Positions 23,364-36,573 of a stretch of DNA of 64,000 nucleotides are shown one piece after another. The stretch's first letter is position 1, and every line of letters starts with the position of its first letter. This DNA is from Monomorium pharaonis (taxonomy: Eukaryota; Arthropoda; Insecta; Hymenoptera; Formicidae): positions 7,277,237 through 7,341,236 of the forward strand of contig NC_050467.1 in the NCBI RefSeq assembly GCF_013373865.1, read 5' to 3'. Below the pieces are notes generated by a model. That model saw only the letters and a list, made by a program, of their open reading frames with translations. It was not told the DNA's origin and did not search any database. A program made the translations under genes and the position numbers.

Positions 23364-24452
23364 TGTAAAATAAACCAAAATTATCTTTTTAAAAACGGTA
23401 AAAAAGACGCCAAGTGTATGCTGTAGAAAACACCTCTTAAATGTAAGATAGTCTTCATCTAATTCAACCCAAGTAATATCACGAGCCTTCTTATACTATG
23501 ACTAAAATGTAACTTTAATTATTAAACTAATAATTATTTTAAATGAATTATACTCACAAACACACACACACACACATTAACTACAAAAATAATGATATCA
23601 AAATATTTCTTTAACGATAATTTGTTTTACTTCAAATAGTATATGTTTACTTACGAAATGATACTCGATGTTACAATGTGATATCAACTTTTTTGCTTAC
23701 AATTTTGGCATACTCAAGGAAGTAGCAGGCTTAGAATTTGACAGCATACTCGGCAAGGAATTGTTCTCTGATGGTTCAGCTGTCAACATTCTACAATTAG
23801 CAAAGAAGCTGAAACAAAAAATTAATTCAAGAAAAGAATCGGTTCATCTACAAAAAGCACATATAGAATACATAATTTCTTATAAAGATATTAACTACTT
23901 ATCTGATATATATTTGTTTATTCTCCATTTATTTCTTTCCCTCTTCCTTCTTTATGTTTCTATTTTATCTTGCACAGATTTTGTTTCTCGGCTGACAATG
24001 ATTTTAATATGGAAAACCAAATTTCAATCATAAATCTTGTCTGTCAAGGCATATCAAAGAAATTAAAAATTATTATATTACTAATTAATTTAATATAATA
24101 AAAATATAATTTAGTATAGTTTAATATATTAATATATTATATTAAAATTTCTTCTCTTACATATAAATATATAAAACATTTATTTACCTTGTTCATCTCT
24201 ATGCACTATATTTTTAGTTATTTGTGTAATTCTTATTCATTTATTAAATCAAATGTCATAAATCATTTATATAATATTTATTGTTTGACATATACGCGCG
24301 CATACGTCAAAACCGACTCTGCAAACCTTGGATTTACTACTTTAACAGTGTTACTAACCTGCAGAAATTGAAACGGTATTGTCTAGAGAATTTGGTTAGT
24401 ACCAACATTTTCTCATCTAGTTTTCGGGAAAATGTCGTGTAACCGTTTCCTG

Positions 24453-27400
24453 ACGATGAGGGTGAAACAATTGACATAAGATATATTCTTTCACGTCCAC
24501 GGCGTTGAAATTCGAGCTCGGCTTACATCGGTGACTTTTATTCGCTAAGGGGATAGGATTTCTCTCGATTCGCAGACGTTTCCCGGTACTCGATCCGACA
24601 CACAAATTGCTTCAGACGTATCGAAATAGTCGAATATTCGCGGCGTACGTACGTGCGTTTGTGCCGTTGGCAGTTTTACGGCCGTGTGCACATCATTCGA
24701 AGTCACGGCGGCGAGTTTTCCGCCGACGTTATTTCAAGATGAAAAATAACGCCCATTCCCCAGTTTTTTAATACCGCCATAAAAGCACCCTTATCTGAAG
24801 TTTTTCCCTTTCACGATCGTGCGTGGTGAAACGCAATGCGGGCGACGCCACGTCAGCAATAACAATCGCGCAAAAGGGTTACGGCCTCGCCGCGTATGTC
24901 CGATCAGAAATTCATTGTCGTCACCCGTGGTACTATGATAGTACAAAGCGTGATTAATCCGCGGAATTCAATGTACCTATTCGTGACGCGCTCGTATCGA
25001 ATTCGCCTCAGTTAATCTCCCAAATAGATCCGCGTATTGTTCTTGGCCTCGAAAAAAAGTTAGCGGAAATTTTCCGGAAAAAAAAAGGATTTTTTCCATT
25101 TCTACTTTTTCCTTGCCGTTTTTCCCCCGAGTGTTCTTTTAAGATAATATCTTTATTGTCCTCTGCGTCAATGATTGCAAGATTTCTCTTACATTTAAGC
25201 TCTAATAAGTATATAAGTAATCCATCAATAAAATTTATTTTATTATTGCAGTCATATTCTTTTATTTTTTTAGTAGAAGAAAAACGGGTTTTTTTCTCTT
25301 CAATTTTATTCTTCCAGAAAATTGAAAACAGCAATATAACATTATCATAGTATTTAAAAAAATAAAAGGAAAACTTGGTTGTCCCATTTAATTTTCCAGA
25401 AAAATTAAGAGCCCTAAATTTTTAGCGCGACATTTGTAAAAAGTATCAGACATTCAGAAGCTGTCACAAAGAGCAGCGTAAAACCATCTCAGTATTCAAC
25501 ATGCTCCCTGTACTGATAACTTTATTGTGGCGAAACATTCGAACGCGCGCGCCGGAAGAAATATTAACGGCAACAATTGAAGGTTCGCTATTGAATTTTC
25601 ACTGTATGAAAAAAAAAAAGAGAGAAGGGAGGGAGCGGGAAGAAAAATAAATGACCGAAGTTCGGGAAGGATTTCCAGGCCGTTTGTAGGAAAACTGTAA
25701 ATACACAGAGGAAAAAGGAAAGTTTGCAATCTTTTTCGCGGGCTACGCCCCTCCGTGGATATTATGATCGATCGTTTGCCGATCGCTCCCGGGGCGGAAG
25801 CAACGCGACGTGCGCAATAATTTTAATGGCAAGCGCGGCGACGCGGCAACAAATTTCATTTGCTAACGGCGCGGTCGCAGCGTTGGGAAAACTTCCGTCG
25901 GTCGTGTGCCATTTCGGTCGAACGTCCATTTCGAGTTATTATGATGGCAGAGCGCTCGGCCGCCCCGATGTTGTGTGTATACGCGCTAAAGCAATTCTCC
26001 GCACGCAACGGGCATGAACAAGTGCACGTCGATGAACGCGCGGGAGGGTGGCGGGAGCGGGGGGAAAAAAGGGCTCTGAAAAGCTATTCCCTAATAGCGA
26101 CGTATCACGATCTGGAAAATACGCCGTATTTTCGACACGAAACAGACTACGAGATTGCGGATACTCGGCGGTCCCTTGTGAGACAATTCGACATCTGCAT
26201 ATGAATCCCCCTTCGATTTTTCCATTTGGAGTACCGCGGAATACGACTATAAAAAGAACTTCTCTGTATGCCGCCAAAACCTTTTGGGAACAGACATTTC
26301 CCCCCAGCCCCTCCCCGCCGCGCACCCGTAAAAATCACACAAAAACGGGGAATAGACCTGACAATCGGCTTTTTATTCACGTTTATTTTAAATCTATATT
26401 TAAATTTTGCAATGTTTTTTCTTTTTGCGATTTGTATTCCGCAACGCGCGGGCAAATTTAGATGACTGATTCGCTTTTGATGGGAGCGGGAGCCCCGGCT
26501 CGCTCTCGATACACCTCGCGTGTGTAAATTCCGGTCTATCGGCGTACGCTTATGCGGATGCGTATGGACATTTCCGCAAACATTAATATTAACAATCATC
26601 GGCTTGGACGCACGTAAAGGGGTGAATCCATTCGCCGCAGGCGGGAATAATGCGCGAGGCCCCCACCGGATTCAACCGCGTATACTACACGTCGCCGTCG
26701 CCGAGAATAACAAAGTTCAACGCGCCACGTGAATATCATCCCTGACTTATTTCCGTCACGGTAACGCCGCCGCTCCGCGATTTCGCCTTTCCCCGGGGAA
26801 AAGGGGGAGGAGGGGGAGGAAGCGCGCACGGCAAATTTGATCCAGGATTATTTTCCCGGCCGCACGCGCACCGCACCGCCGCGCCGTCGCTCGATCAACT
26901 GTATTCGGACTTTTGTCTCAGCTACTTTCCGCGCCGCGAGAGGAAACCGTTGGAAACTGTACTTTCGACGTGGCGTCCCCGCCGGGACGCGCGCGTACAA
27001 ATTTGATCCGAAAACTGCGGTTTGATATGTGGAGGAGCGTCCGCCGTGTACGGACGGGCCCGACAATATAGCGCGTTTCGGATGTTCCGTCAGGCTTCCG
27101 TCCGTTAACTTTGGAGCGAGGACAGCTACGTGGTTCACACAACTATCGTCTCCCGGGACAAATTTTACGTGTTATTATATCGGGAACGCGTTATTTAAAT
27201 TATTAAATTATAGAATTGGCGCTGTAATAATAAGCGCGCAAAATTGGTGTGGTATGATTCTTTAACTGGTAATCAAATACATTAGACATTTCAGTTCAAG
27301 TTTCGGTATCAGTAAGCGCTCCAGTAACAAGGTGTGCATTTTATCTGCTGGATTACATTATCCAGTCTTCCACGATCAGAAAAAAATTATTACAGTTATT

Positions 27401-30214
27401 AATTTTAAATTATAATGATTTTTTGTGCTAATTATATATTTATAGTTGTCTTAACTATAATTTAAATTATAGCTGTTAGTTGTTATGCAATTTGCAATTA
27501 TTTAAAAAATAGTTATGTTCTCTATAATTGCATTTACTATATAAAATAAAATGTTTATTTTATTTTCATTTCATCTATATCTTGTTTTACTATATTAATA
27601 TTTAAAATTATCGTTATGATAAATTTTTTCATAACTTAGTAAAACTATAAATATAAGATTCTTAATATTAACATTATAAGAGTACTAATTATAAAAATGG
27701 AATTCCAACTATAATTATTTTACCATGTAATAATAGTCACATAACACTTTTTTCTCATTAAAAGTAAATCTTTATCTTTTACTCTTTATAACAAAATATG
27801 TTCATAATTCCAAAGTTGGATGGATTTAGAAATGGATTTGTATGTATCCACAGGATTATCAGAGATATTTCACAAAATTAAAAAATATAATCCATAATTC
27901 ATTAAAATATAGTATCATAAACATTTAAGATTAAAAATATTAATGAAAAAATAACTAAAATTATAATCAGTAAAAACACAACCAAAAATGTAAACTTAAA
28001 AATAAACTTGTAGACAAATATTAAATCTTCCAGATCGCTACAATAAAATATTAAAATATTAAATTAATTATAATGTATAATTATTGCCAGTTGTAATTAT
28101 ACACTTCTTTAAGAATTTACTTATGTTCAGATTTTTTTTAAATTATCGAAAATATTACAGAAATATGAAAATAATTTTAGTTTTTAATAGCTGGATCGTG
28201 TATGGGAAATATAAAAAAAACGAAGATTTAATAGAACGATAAGCCATGCATTTCACATTTCTCACATTTTCAATGAAAATTTAAATGTTGAAAACACTCG
28301 AAAGCATTACAACTTGGGCTATTATTTTACTTTTTGTATTATTGCACTTTTTCGTATTTTAATGGGAGATATGAAAAATGTTTGAAGCATTGTTGAGCGA
28401 CATTACGTAAATGATGCAGTGTTTCCTCGTGTTGCACAATGCGTGCGTGCTGCACACGTGGCCAATGTTGGCACGTTGCTGGCAGCAGCAACAGCAGTCC
28501 TCGGAGCCACATTAATTCCATTAAAACTTCGGCACTCTCGTTCAAAGTTATTAATGGCAGTTCCAGTTGGTTTTACGGCTTCGCCTGGATGCACCCTCCC
28601 GTCTTTTAACGCCAACCTAACTCGTGACGCTGGGATAAAGTTGCATCGTATATAATTTCGTTTTCGATATCGCGTCTCTCCCGTACAGCGTAGAAATTCC
28701 AATATTTACGAGAATAGAACGTCAACACTTTGAGAGCCGCGGAAAATTGACTGGTATTTAATTTCTCTTTCGTGCATTAATCTCACGAATTTATCTCCAG
28801 GCCGGAGCTAATTAGTAACATTATCTTATTTATTATACTTTCAGGTTATAATGAAAGCACAACATATTACATTAATGATGGATGCATCATGCGGATTATT
28901 AATTATGGATAATCACTTGGGATTATTAATGGTACGTAAATGAAGTATTGCTACTTTAATTTCGAAAGCAAGGCAGGAGGAAAGAAGGTTTACGAAAATA
29001 TCCCGATAAAGCCGCGTGAAAGAGATAATGTCAAGCGATACCCTCGAGCGCTCATCCATTTAACGATCTGATTTCGACTGTCGGGCAGCCGAGATTTACT
29101 GCGGTTTAATCCACCTGTCGGCGAATTAAATCTATCGGCGCCGGATAAGATTGTGCACCTCGTAGATCTTTTCGCTTCTGTTGCCGTCGGAGAGATGGAG
29201 GCGCGAAGATCCGCAGAGGGGAGATAATGCGGATCCCTTGCTCTTAAAAAAAAAGTCCCCGTCCGACGTTGTAACATTATCAATGCCGATGAGATATGCG
29301 AATCCACGAGATGCGCGCCTCGCTAGGAGCGGAAGAAGAGATTTTATCGGTTCAAAAGAAATAACGGGGTATTATAAAAATGAATACAATTCATATCGGG
29401 GGATGGCAAAGGGATTTATACATGTATCCCCGCGAATTTCATCGAGAAAGAGAGAGTCAAGCCGCAGGATCCTTCAGAAGCGGGTCAACAACGGGCGGGA
29501 TTTTTCCGCGAGTCGCGAGTACAAATGGAGAAGTGGGATCTAGGAGGCGGAGGCGACACCGCCGGGGCGCCCTATTTCAATCAATAATCCCTTCTCCCAA
29601 CACGAAGTGAGTTTTATACAACCGCCGCTGAGCGGCGAAAGTCAACTTCGTAATCCCTGAAAGAAGAGGCCGCCGCCGCCGAGTCGGTTCCGGATCGCCT
29701 CGGTAAATCTTCTTTCCTACGGCGCATTCGAACGGAAATCCGCCCCGGCTCGAAAAGTGAGAAAGGTCCACTCGATAAAGCTCGTCGGGGACCGCAAGCC
29801 CGAGGGAAAGAGAGAGAGGAGACTCGCGCTCTCAACAGCGTCGCTGTGTCACTCGACAAATCGGACGACCCTGGGTGGTAGCTTAATTCGAGCACTCGCA
29901 CTCGACTCGGTTACCGGATACAAGGAGCGCCGTGTGTATACAAGTCCGACCATCGTCTCTCGTAAACGACGTTCGTTATACGTACCTTCGATTTTCCGCA
30001 ACCTACTTTTACATGACGCTAGTACGCGATGTGCAGTGAAAAACTTTACTTCCGAGAAAATTCTCTGATAATTGTTAGAGTGGAAGTTAGATTCGGACAT
30101 CTCACACACTCACATCCCGATCTAAAAGTGTGTTAGGTTTTACATACAGTAGTCAGAAGCTAATGTTGAATCAATTTTATTTGAATTAATTTCTCTCTCT
30201 TTCTCTCTTTCGCT

Positions 30215-30246
<32 letters not shown>

Positions 30247-32650
30247 CTATCTCTCTTTTTCTTTCTCGTTTACTCGAGTGCACTCGCTCGAATCAATGCG
30301 CGTTTCAAATGTCGAAATAAATTATTTATGTACAATTTTTCAACATTATTAATGATTTCGAAGTTATTGATATTATTTTTTGATGCTGCTCTCTGCGTTA
30401 AATAATACATATTTCATGCTTTTAACAATGATATGATTTTTTTAAACACAGCACTGTTTATGCGAGTAAAACTTTTAAATAGTTTAGAGAAAATATTGAC
30501 AGTGAGAAACATAAAATATTGAAGTATTCTGAAATTATATAAATGTGAATTATATATATCTTCAGAAGAATTATATATATTTTTAGAATTATATGTATTT
30601 TTTTAAATGTAGAGTTTAGAAGTTTCAAGCGAATAATATTGAATCGCGCACTTTCTGAAGTTACGAAAGCATCTTTCTTCTTACGTCGATTCGTGTATCA
30701 GTCCAAATCTTAGCCATCGATCAAATTTATTTATCTCAGTAATAATTCGCTAGCAGTGGCCATCTAACCGATGGCTTATCATTTTCCAAAGGAAAACTAT
30801 TGCCTAACTATTGCTTAACATCTGGCTGTAAAAACATCTTTTAATAATATTGAATGAATCAATCTTACAATTGATGAAACAACCGCAAAAGTTGATTACA
30901 CGCACAGAAAAATAACAGTCTCTTGTTATAAAAATCGATATTATTTAATTTCTTTTTTCTCTTTTGGATAGTATTTTTTTTTTTTAAATAAAAGCTAAAA
31001 AATAAAACTTTGAAAACAAATAAATGAAAAAAATAGGAAAATGAAAACTAGAAAGTGTCTTCAATAGAGCAGTTTTTATAATAATTAATGTTTTTGCAAC
31101 ATAATGAAAAATGAACGTGTGAGAAATTGGACCCCAAAACTGGCTAATAAACCATTTATTCCTCTTTCTTTCGCCTTTTTTTTAACACGAGTCATTTGTA
31201 CAATTAATTTTATAACATAATTTGCATAATTAATATTCTTCGAAAGAGTATACATTTTTTTCTTAGTATACGATAATGAGTTTTCTGAAATTGGTGATGA
31301 GAGTATATTTTAAAAGAAATATAAAAAATTTTTTGTTGAAGGTAACCGTTACTTACTAAAAAAAAAAGATAAATTGAATAATTATTTTTCTTGGCGGTAT
31401 TTTTCTGAATGCGAGTAATTAAATATCAGATTTAATTAAAAATAAATAATAGGTACTAAATAAGAAGTTAGAATTACGTTTGGCGGCGCTTTTGCGTTTT
31501 TCAAATAAAATTGTTGAGATGTATTCGCGAGACATTGGAATCTTGAGGGGATGAAAAGGTCTGAAGTTTTCTGACCCTTTCATCCGTAACCCCGTAGCAT
31601 CGTGATGTCGACGCTGCACAATGCGCACCGTAATTACGTTACGTTAATTAATCCGTCCGTTTCTTCACTCTCTTTTCGGTCGAACCCCCCTTGCGTCCCC
31701 TCCCTCCCTCTTTCCTCGCAAAGCGAGCTCTTTTAATGCCGCAGAAAGTCCCGATGAAACGGAAATGAGTTACCTTACTTCCGTTTGCGGAAGATTTCAC
31801 GGTGAATTTGCGAATCCCCACGGCACTCCGCTTCCTTTGCCCAGACATTCGGCGCGATTCAGCACTCCTGTTCAATCTTCTGAGAAGGAGGACGGTGGTT
31901 GGATAGCCTCGAGAAAAGAATCCACTATTTTCCCTGCCCTCGAATCTTCCGACGATTCATGTTACTTGCGTGCAATTCTGTCCAACGACGCGTAAAGCCA
32001 TTGGCTTATCCTCCCCCCTGTCCCTCTTCCTGCGGTCTTTCTATGTCTATTTGGCAGGTTACTCAAATAAAATTGTTATGCAAACTTTCGCTTTATTCAA
32101 GCGTCTCTCTTTTGTCTCTCTCGTCTCTTTTGTCTCTCTGCAATATATATATATATATGCATTAAACGATTTCGTTCGTTAAACGAGGATTTGTTGATTG
32201 AAACGCGGCGACATCGACAATCCGCGTAAATATCGTGTTAAACGACACTAGTTAAAATTGATCAAGATTTAACTAATAGCGAATTTAATTGGACGTAAAT
32301 GGGCGTTGGACATTAAAACCGTTGTATACACAAATATCAAAGTAAAGACACGTGATACGTGACATGTCCTTTTTATACTTAGATTAGTTAATATATTTAA
32401 AAAATAATTGCTTAGACTTTAAGAATAAATAAAAAAGATAAAGGAAAAAGACACTAAGAGCCAATACCAGTGATCTGCGTAAAAATGCGATATTTATTGT
32501 AAATGTGTAGAGATCATGCAATTTCGATCATAATCCCGATCCTCATATTAATGCGAGAACAGTATCAAATTAACAATTAATTAAAGCATAATATGTTTTT
32601 TTATTTATGTTGAAAACTGTAGTTTCCACATTCTAACTCAAATACCTATA
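24453..32650. other. Long region without a supported gene
   Basis: CpG-rich and GC-rich DNA (24450-27260, 28400-30110, 31600-32000) alternates with AT-rich DNA (27370-28330, 30300-31400, 32200-32650). Numerous short ORFs on both strands lack any recognisable domain or splice-consistent continuation. It may be intron or intergenic DNA between the 14287 gene and the Sidestep-like gene. Confidence 0.5.
30191..30265. repeat. Compound (TC)n/(TATC)n microsatellite
   Basis: Runs of TC interrupted by TTTC, then five ATCT units. Confidence 0.85.
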
Positions 32651-32656
32651 TATTCT

Positions 32657-32878
32657 ATACTGAAAAAAAAATGTTGTTAATTGGACTAAATTTTTAAACT
32701 TAATTAAATTTTTTTAATTAAGTTCAAGTATTTATTCATTTAACTTGAATGCATAAAATATTTGAATTATAAATCAGATTTTTATATATTTGACTGAAGT
32801 TCATAAATATTTGAATTAAATAAACTTAATCAAGTTGAAAAATTTAATTAAATCAACAACTTATTTTTCTCCGTGTAT
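32657..32878. mobile_element. MITE with CTGAAAAAAA/GGAGAAAAA ends
   Basis: The left end TATACTGAAAAAAAAATG and the right end, read inversely TATACACGGAGAAAAATA, are followed by matching GTTGTT.ATT and AAATTTT.AATTAA blocks. The interior has repeated TTGAATTA and AAGTTCA motifs. It is related in style, but not identical, to the element at 40151-40428. TA at both ends suggests a mariner-like duplication. Confidence 0.55.
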
Positions 32879-32879
32879 A

Positions 32880-34256
32880 TAAATCTTACATCCACAAAAG
32901 ATATTTCTGGATTTAATGCTATTACTCTTCAATCTATTATAAAATAGGATTGATATAGCGTCAATCATATTTATTATTTAACAAAAAATATTTTATTCCT
33001 AAATGGAAAGTTCTTAAATCTAAAATAAAATTACTTTTGATACTATTTTATTAATTTTCTTAGAATGATTTAATAAATTTGTGACTATCCTATGATATTC
33101 TAGATTAAGAATAGATCGATCTGAAGATAGAAATTTATGATTTAATCTTAATCTTATTTTATTTTTGTTTTATTTTTTTTGCGATTAAAAACTCGCCAGT
33201 ATACATTGGCCATTTTACATTCATTCCAATGTTTGTTTTATTTGTGCGTTAAATCAGATCGGCAGAGAATTACTTCTTTTTTTATCCCGCGTCCGGCCAA
33301 AGGTCATACTCTTTTTTCTCCCCATATGTAACCGTATCTCCGCTTATACGGCAGCACCAAGTGCTTCTAACGGGAACAGCGGGGATTTTAATTTTGCAAG
33401 CGCTCAGTATAACGTCGGACGAATTGCCGGTGTTACTGAAAATAACAGGGATTATCCGCGACGTACACCAGCCGTCATCTCCCATGACGATAACGATAAT
33501 GCCCGGTCCCAACGCGCACTGCAAAGTATAATCTAATTATCTGCCCCGGCCCCGGCGCGCTCTGCGCTACGTCCCGTAATGCGCAATTGCATCCAACGTA
33601 TGGCAAGCGTCAGTTGCATCTTCATTACGGCCACGCATGCATTTGTAGCCGCGCGACTCGTTTTCCCGTATATATCGTCGATTGCGCCATTTAAGTGCGC
33701 CGTATAAACACGACGATAATGTGGCGATTGCGAAATAGTACCGATCATTTATTTCTACACCTCACGCACACGTACGCGTACGCGCGGTGCATTAAATTTA
33801 AAAAATATAACAATGTATTTTTTAAACAGCTGGCTTTAATTATGTAACGCTTTCATGTTGATATATTTTTTAGCCCAACGCTCACGATTGTGAGTTCGTC
33901 GGATTTTTCGCTGATTTTTTACCCATACGAAAGCAACTCCCTCTCCCCCCTTTCATCGAATTTTTAAAATAACTTATTTTGTTATTTTTGTTATGATTAA
34001 TTCATTCTGTCCTGTCTTTGTTGTGAGCGAAAGCAATATGTATCCCTTGTTACACATTATATTCGTGGGTAGACCGCAATTATTGCATATTAAAACGTAC
34101 AATTATTTTAATAGACCTATATTAACAGCCTCAATATATAATTATACTTTAATAAGCTCGGGTAATTCAATTCGCCGATATACTTTATATGTCTGATGCA
34201 CGCGAGCGAAAGTGTTCTAACACGCTTCGCGAAGGATTATAACGCGTCTCTCTATC

Positions 34257-34317
<61 letters not shown>

Positions 34318-36389
34318 GTGTGTGTGTATATATATATATATTGCGCAATATTTAATTCATAGCTCTAAATCACAACTGCTGCAAGGCAATTTACGGAAAT
34401 GGGACAGCTGTCGTGTGCAGCGACATAATTATTCCGACGTTGATGAAGTTTTCATTAATGGATTGTTGGTATTCATGGAAAAGTGTTCGATCTCACGAAT
34501 ATAAATCGAACATGCATAAGTCGATATCGTCGCAATATACCTTTAATCTCAATGTAGGCGTTACATTTAAGATTTTTCTAAATTGACTAATATTGCATTA
34601 TAATTTATAAAATGATAACATTGATAGGTACTCTACAATTTGTAAATGTTATATTACGATAAAGAAAATGTGATTGTTATGAATTTAAAATGAAAATAAA
34701 TCGCCACTTTAAAAACCTGAATCATTGATATCAAATGAGGAAAAAATTTAACAATAATTAATTTCATAATTATTTTTCAAATAAAGATAGATTTGCTTTT
34801 TTGCACATGTGGCGCTATCAAACGTATGATCATACATAGACACATATCAGCCTTTGCTTTGGTTTTATTTACTGGTGGCTGATAATATAGATCACGCTTC
34901 GGCTTTTAAAAAATGAAAAGAAAAAAATTTAATCTTTTATATATTCATATATATATTTCTGTAGTTTACCATACTCACTTTTCTCATTAGAATTAATTTT
35001 TTCATGTCTCTCATATTTGTCGAAAATTATATAAAAATGCAATTTTAGTTCTTTATCGACATTCAGGATTCAGAATATACTAATGCAGTAACTCAGGGAA
35101 GTTGAAAAGTTCATAGTTTCTATCGGTTCTGTCAGTTATTTAAGTGCCACGTTAAATTGCGACACATTAAATGTCGATTCGCTTACCGTAGAATATTATG
35201 CTCAGCGATATGACCGATTACAAAGCCAGACACGTTTACGAAATGTGATAATTAAATTAGCAGCCAATGTTCGAACAAGTTTATTGTCGCTACTAATTGA
35301 CAATAGCAATGAATGATTTCAATGTCGATAGTTTCGATATGTTTATTAGGTAATACTATTTGTTATTGTAATTGAAATGTATATTATTTGCACAAAGACT
35401 AATTATATTGTTACGTAGGGTAAAATAACTAGCATAATGAAATTTCAATTCTTTGCTTAATGAAAATAGGGATAGGAACAGAAACGCTATTTTTATGATA
35501 GTCTTTTTAATTTTGTTAATCACTAATAATACAACGTGGCAGTTTCTTTTTAATTCTGTGTATCAATCAATATCTGCGAATACAGTATTTACACCATTGT
35601 ACGGAATAGCGTGAACTACGCTGGTCAAAGATCATACAAATTAACCATTAATAATAATTTATAAATTACTGACTGCTTCAAAAAAAAAGTATAAATCCGA
35701 AATGTAAGTCGATTGCAACAACGTATAAAGTCAAATATAATGCATATGAAATAAGCAGTAACAAATTTGAGTTTTTTAATCGAGAAACTCAAACTTCATA
35801 AAATACAAGCGAAAAAAATTTGTACAGATCCCAAACGTCCCAAATTTAATTTAAAGCTTTAATTAATACAATCTTTTTGAAGCAGTCTCTATTAAGCGAC
35901 GAAGGTACATAAAATCACGTTTTTAACTCAACGTTAATACGTTAATACTTGCAAATGTACGGAATATACCGTACCACCTTTAGCTTCCTGTAAAAATAGC
36001 TGTACATTTTATAACGTTATCTTAACCCTAGGCTTTATACAACTTAACATAAAAATTTCGGCTGCGGATCTTTTACGCTTTGCATAGGCAAATAAAGTAA
36101 ATAACTAATAGAATGTTTCGTGACGCCTCGATTCGCCGGCTGAAGGCCGGCAGATTTCCCGACGCGATCGTAAAAAGTACTACGTGTCGCTCCATCGTCC
36201 AATCCTTCGAGTCGAATAAGCAATTTGCATGACTATCGGTCTAGTCAATTCCGATTTTTACAATTGTTTGATATAAATTCGATAACCGCGACATACAAAT
36301 TTACACGAATGTCGAGGAACACAATTGCACTCTATGTATGGAATTCTACTTAACATTGCACTTTGTATCTTGATTATTTATAACTGTAC
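32880..36389. other. Intergenic DNA without a supported gene
   Basis: Mostly AT-rich with a CpG-rich island at about 33280-33780 and a long TA run at 34259-34341. ORFs in the island have no recognisable domain. The right part, towards 36390, is probably downstream flank of the Sidestep-like gene. Confidence 0.5.
34259..34341. repeat. (TA)n/(TG)n microsatellite
   Basis: More than 25 TA units, then five TG units and a further TA run. Confidence 0.95.
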
Positions 36390-36452
36390 AGAATCAGGTG
36401 GTTTAGTCTTGTAAGTCAAGCTCCACTTGCTGAAGTAAATCTGGTTCTGAAA
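36390..36452 (-). other. Possible alternative terminal exon of the Sidestep-like gene
   Basis: On the minus strand an acceptor (TTATCTTTCAG) is followed by a phase-1-compatible frame of about 14 acidic and hydrophobic residues (EPDLLQQVELDLQ) and a stop. It lies about 120 bp beyond the main stop at 36574. It would need a donor in the preceding exon, and only weak ones are visible. It may be a 3' UTR intron or chance. Confidence 0.25.
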
Positions 36453-36573
36453 GATAATTCAGTAATGTAAGTAATTTAAGTAATTTAAGTAAATGCGAGT
36501 AAATCGGTTTTTTTTTTCGTAATAGCTACCCTTTCGATTTTCCTCTATGTAGAGACTCGTTCTTTGAGAACGC

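Larger units (their letters stand above)
22128..24444. mobile_element. 2.3-kb DNA transposon with ~780-bp inverted arms
   Basis: Perfect 8-bp duplications GTTTCCTG flank it (22120-22127 and 24445-24452). Both ends read GGTTACACGACATTTTCCCG inwards. The arms, 22128 to about 22908 and about 23665 to 24444, are near-identical inverted copies, with the same ORFs in each. An 8-bp duplication points to the hAT or P groups, but the end sequence is not one I recognise, and no transposase domain is visible, so it is probably non-autonomous. The ~750-bp loop holds a nested MITE and a short exon-like frame. Confidence 0.85.

Noticed and set aside
26048..26599. Overlapping ORFs of 114-150 codons on both strands
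   Set aside because: Several mutually overlapping frames in CpG-rich DNA with no protein-like features or splice signals.
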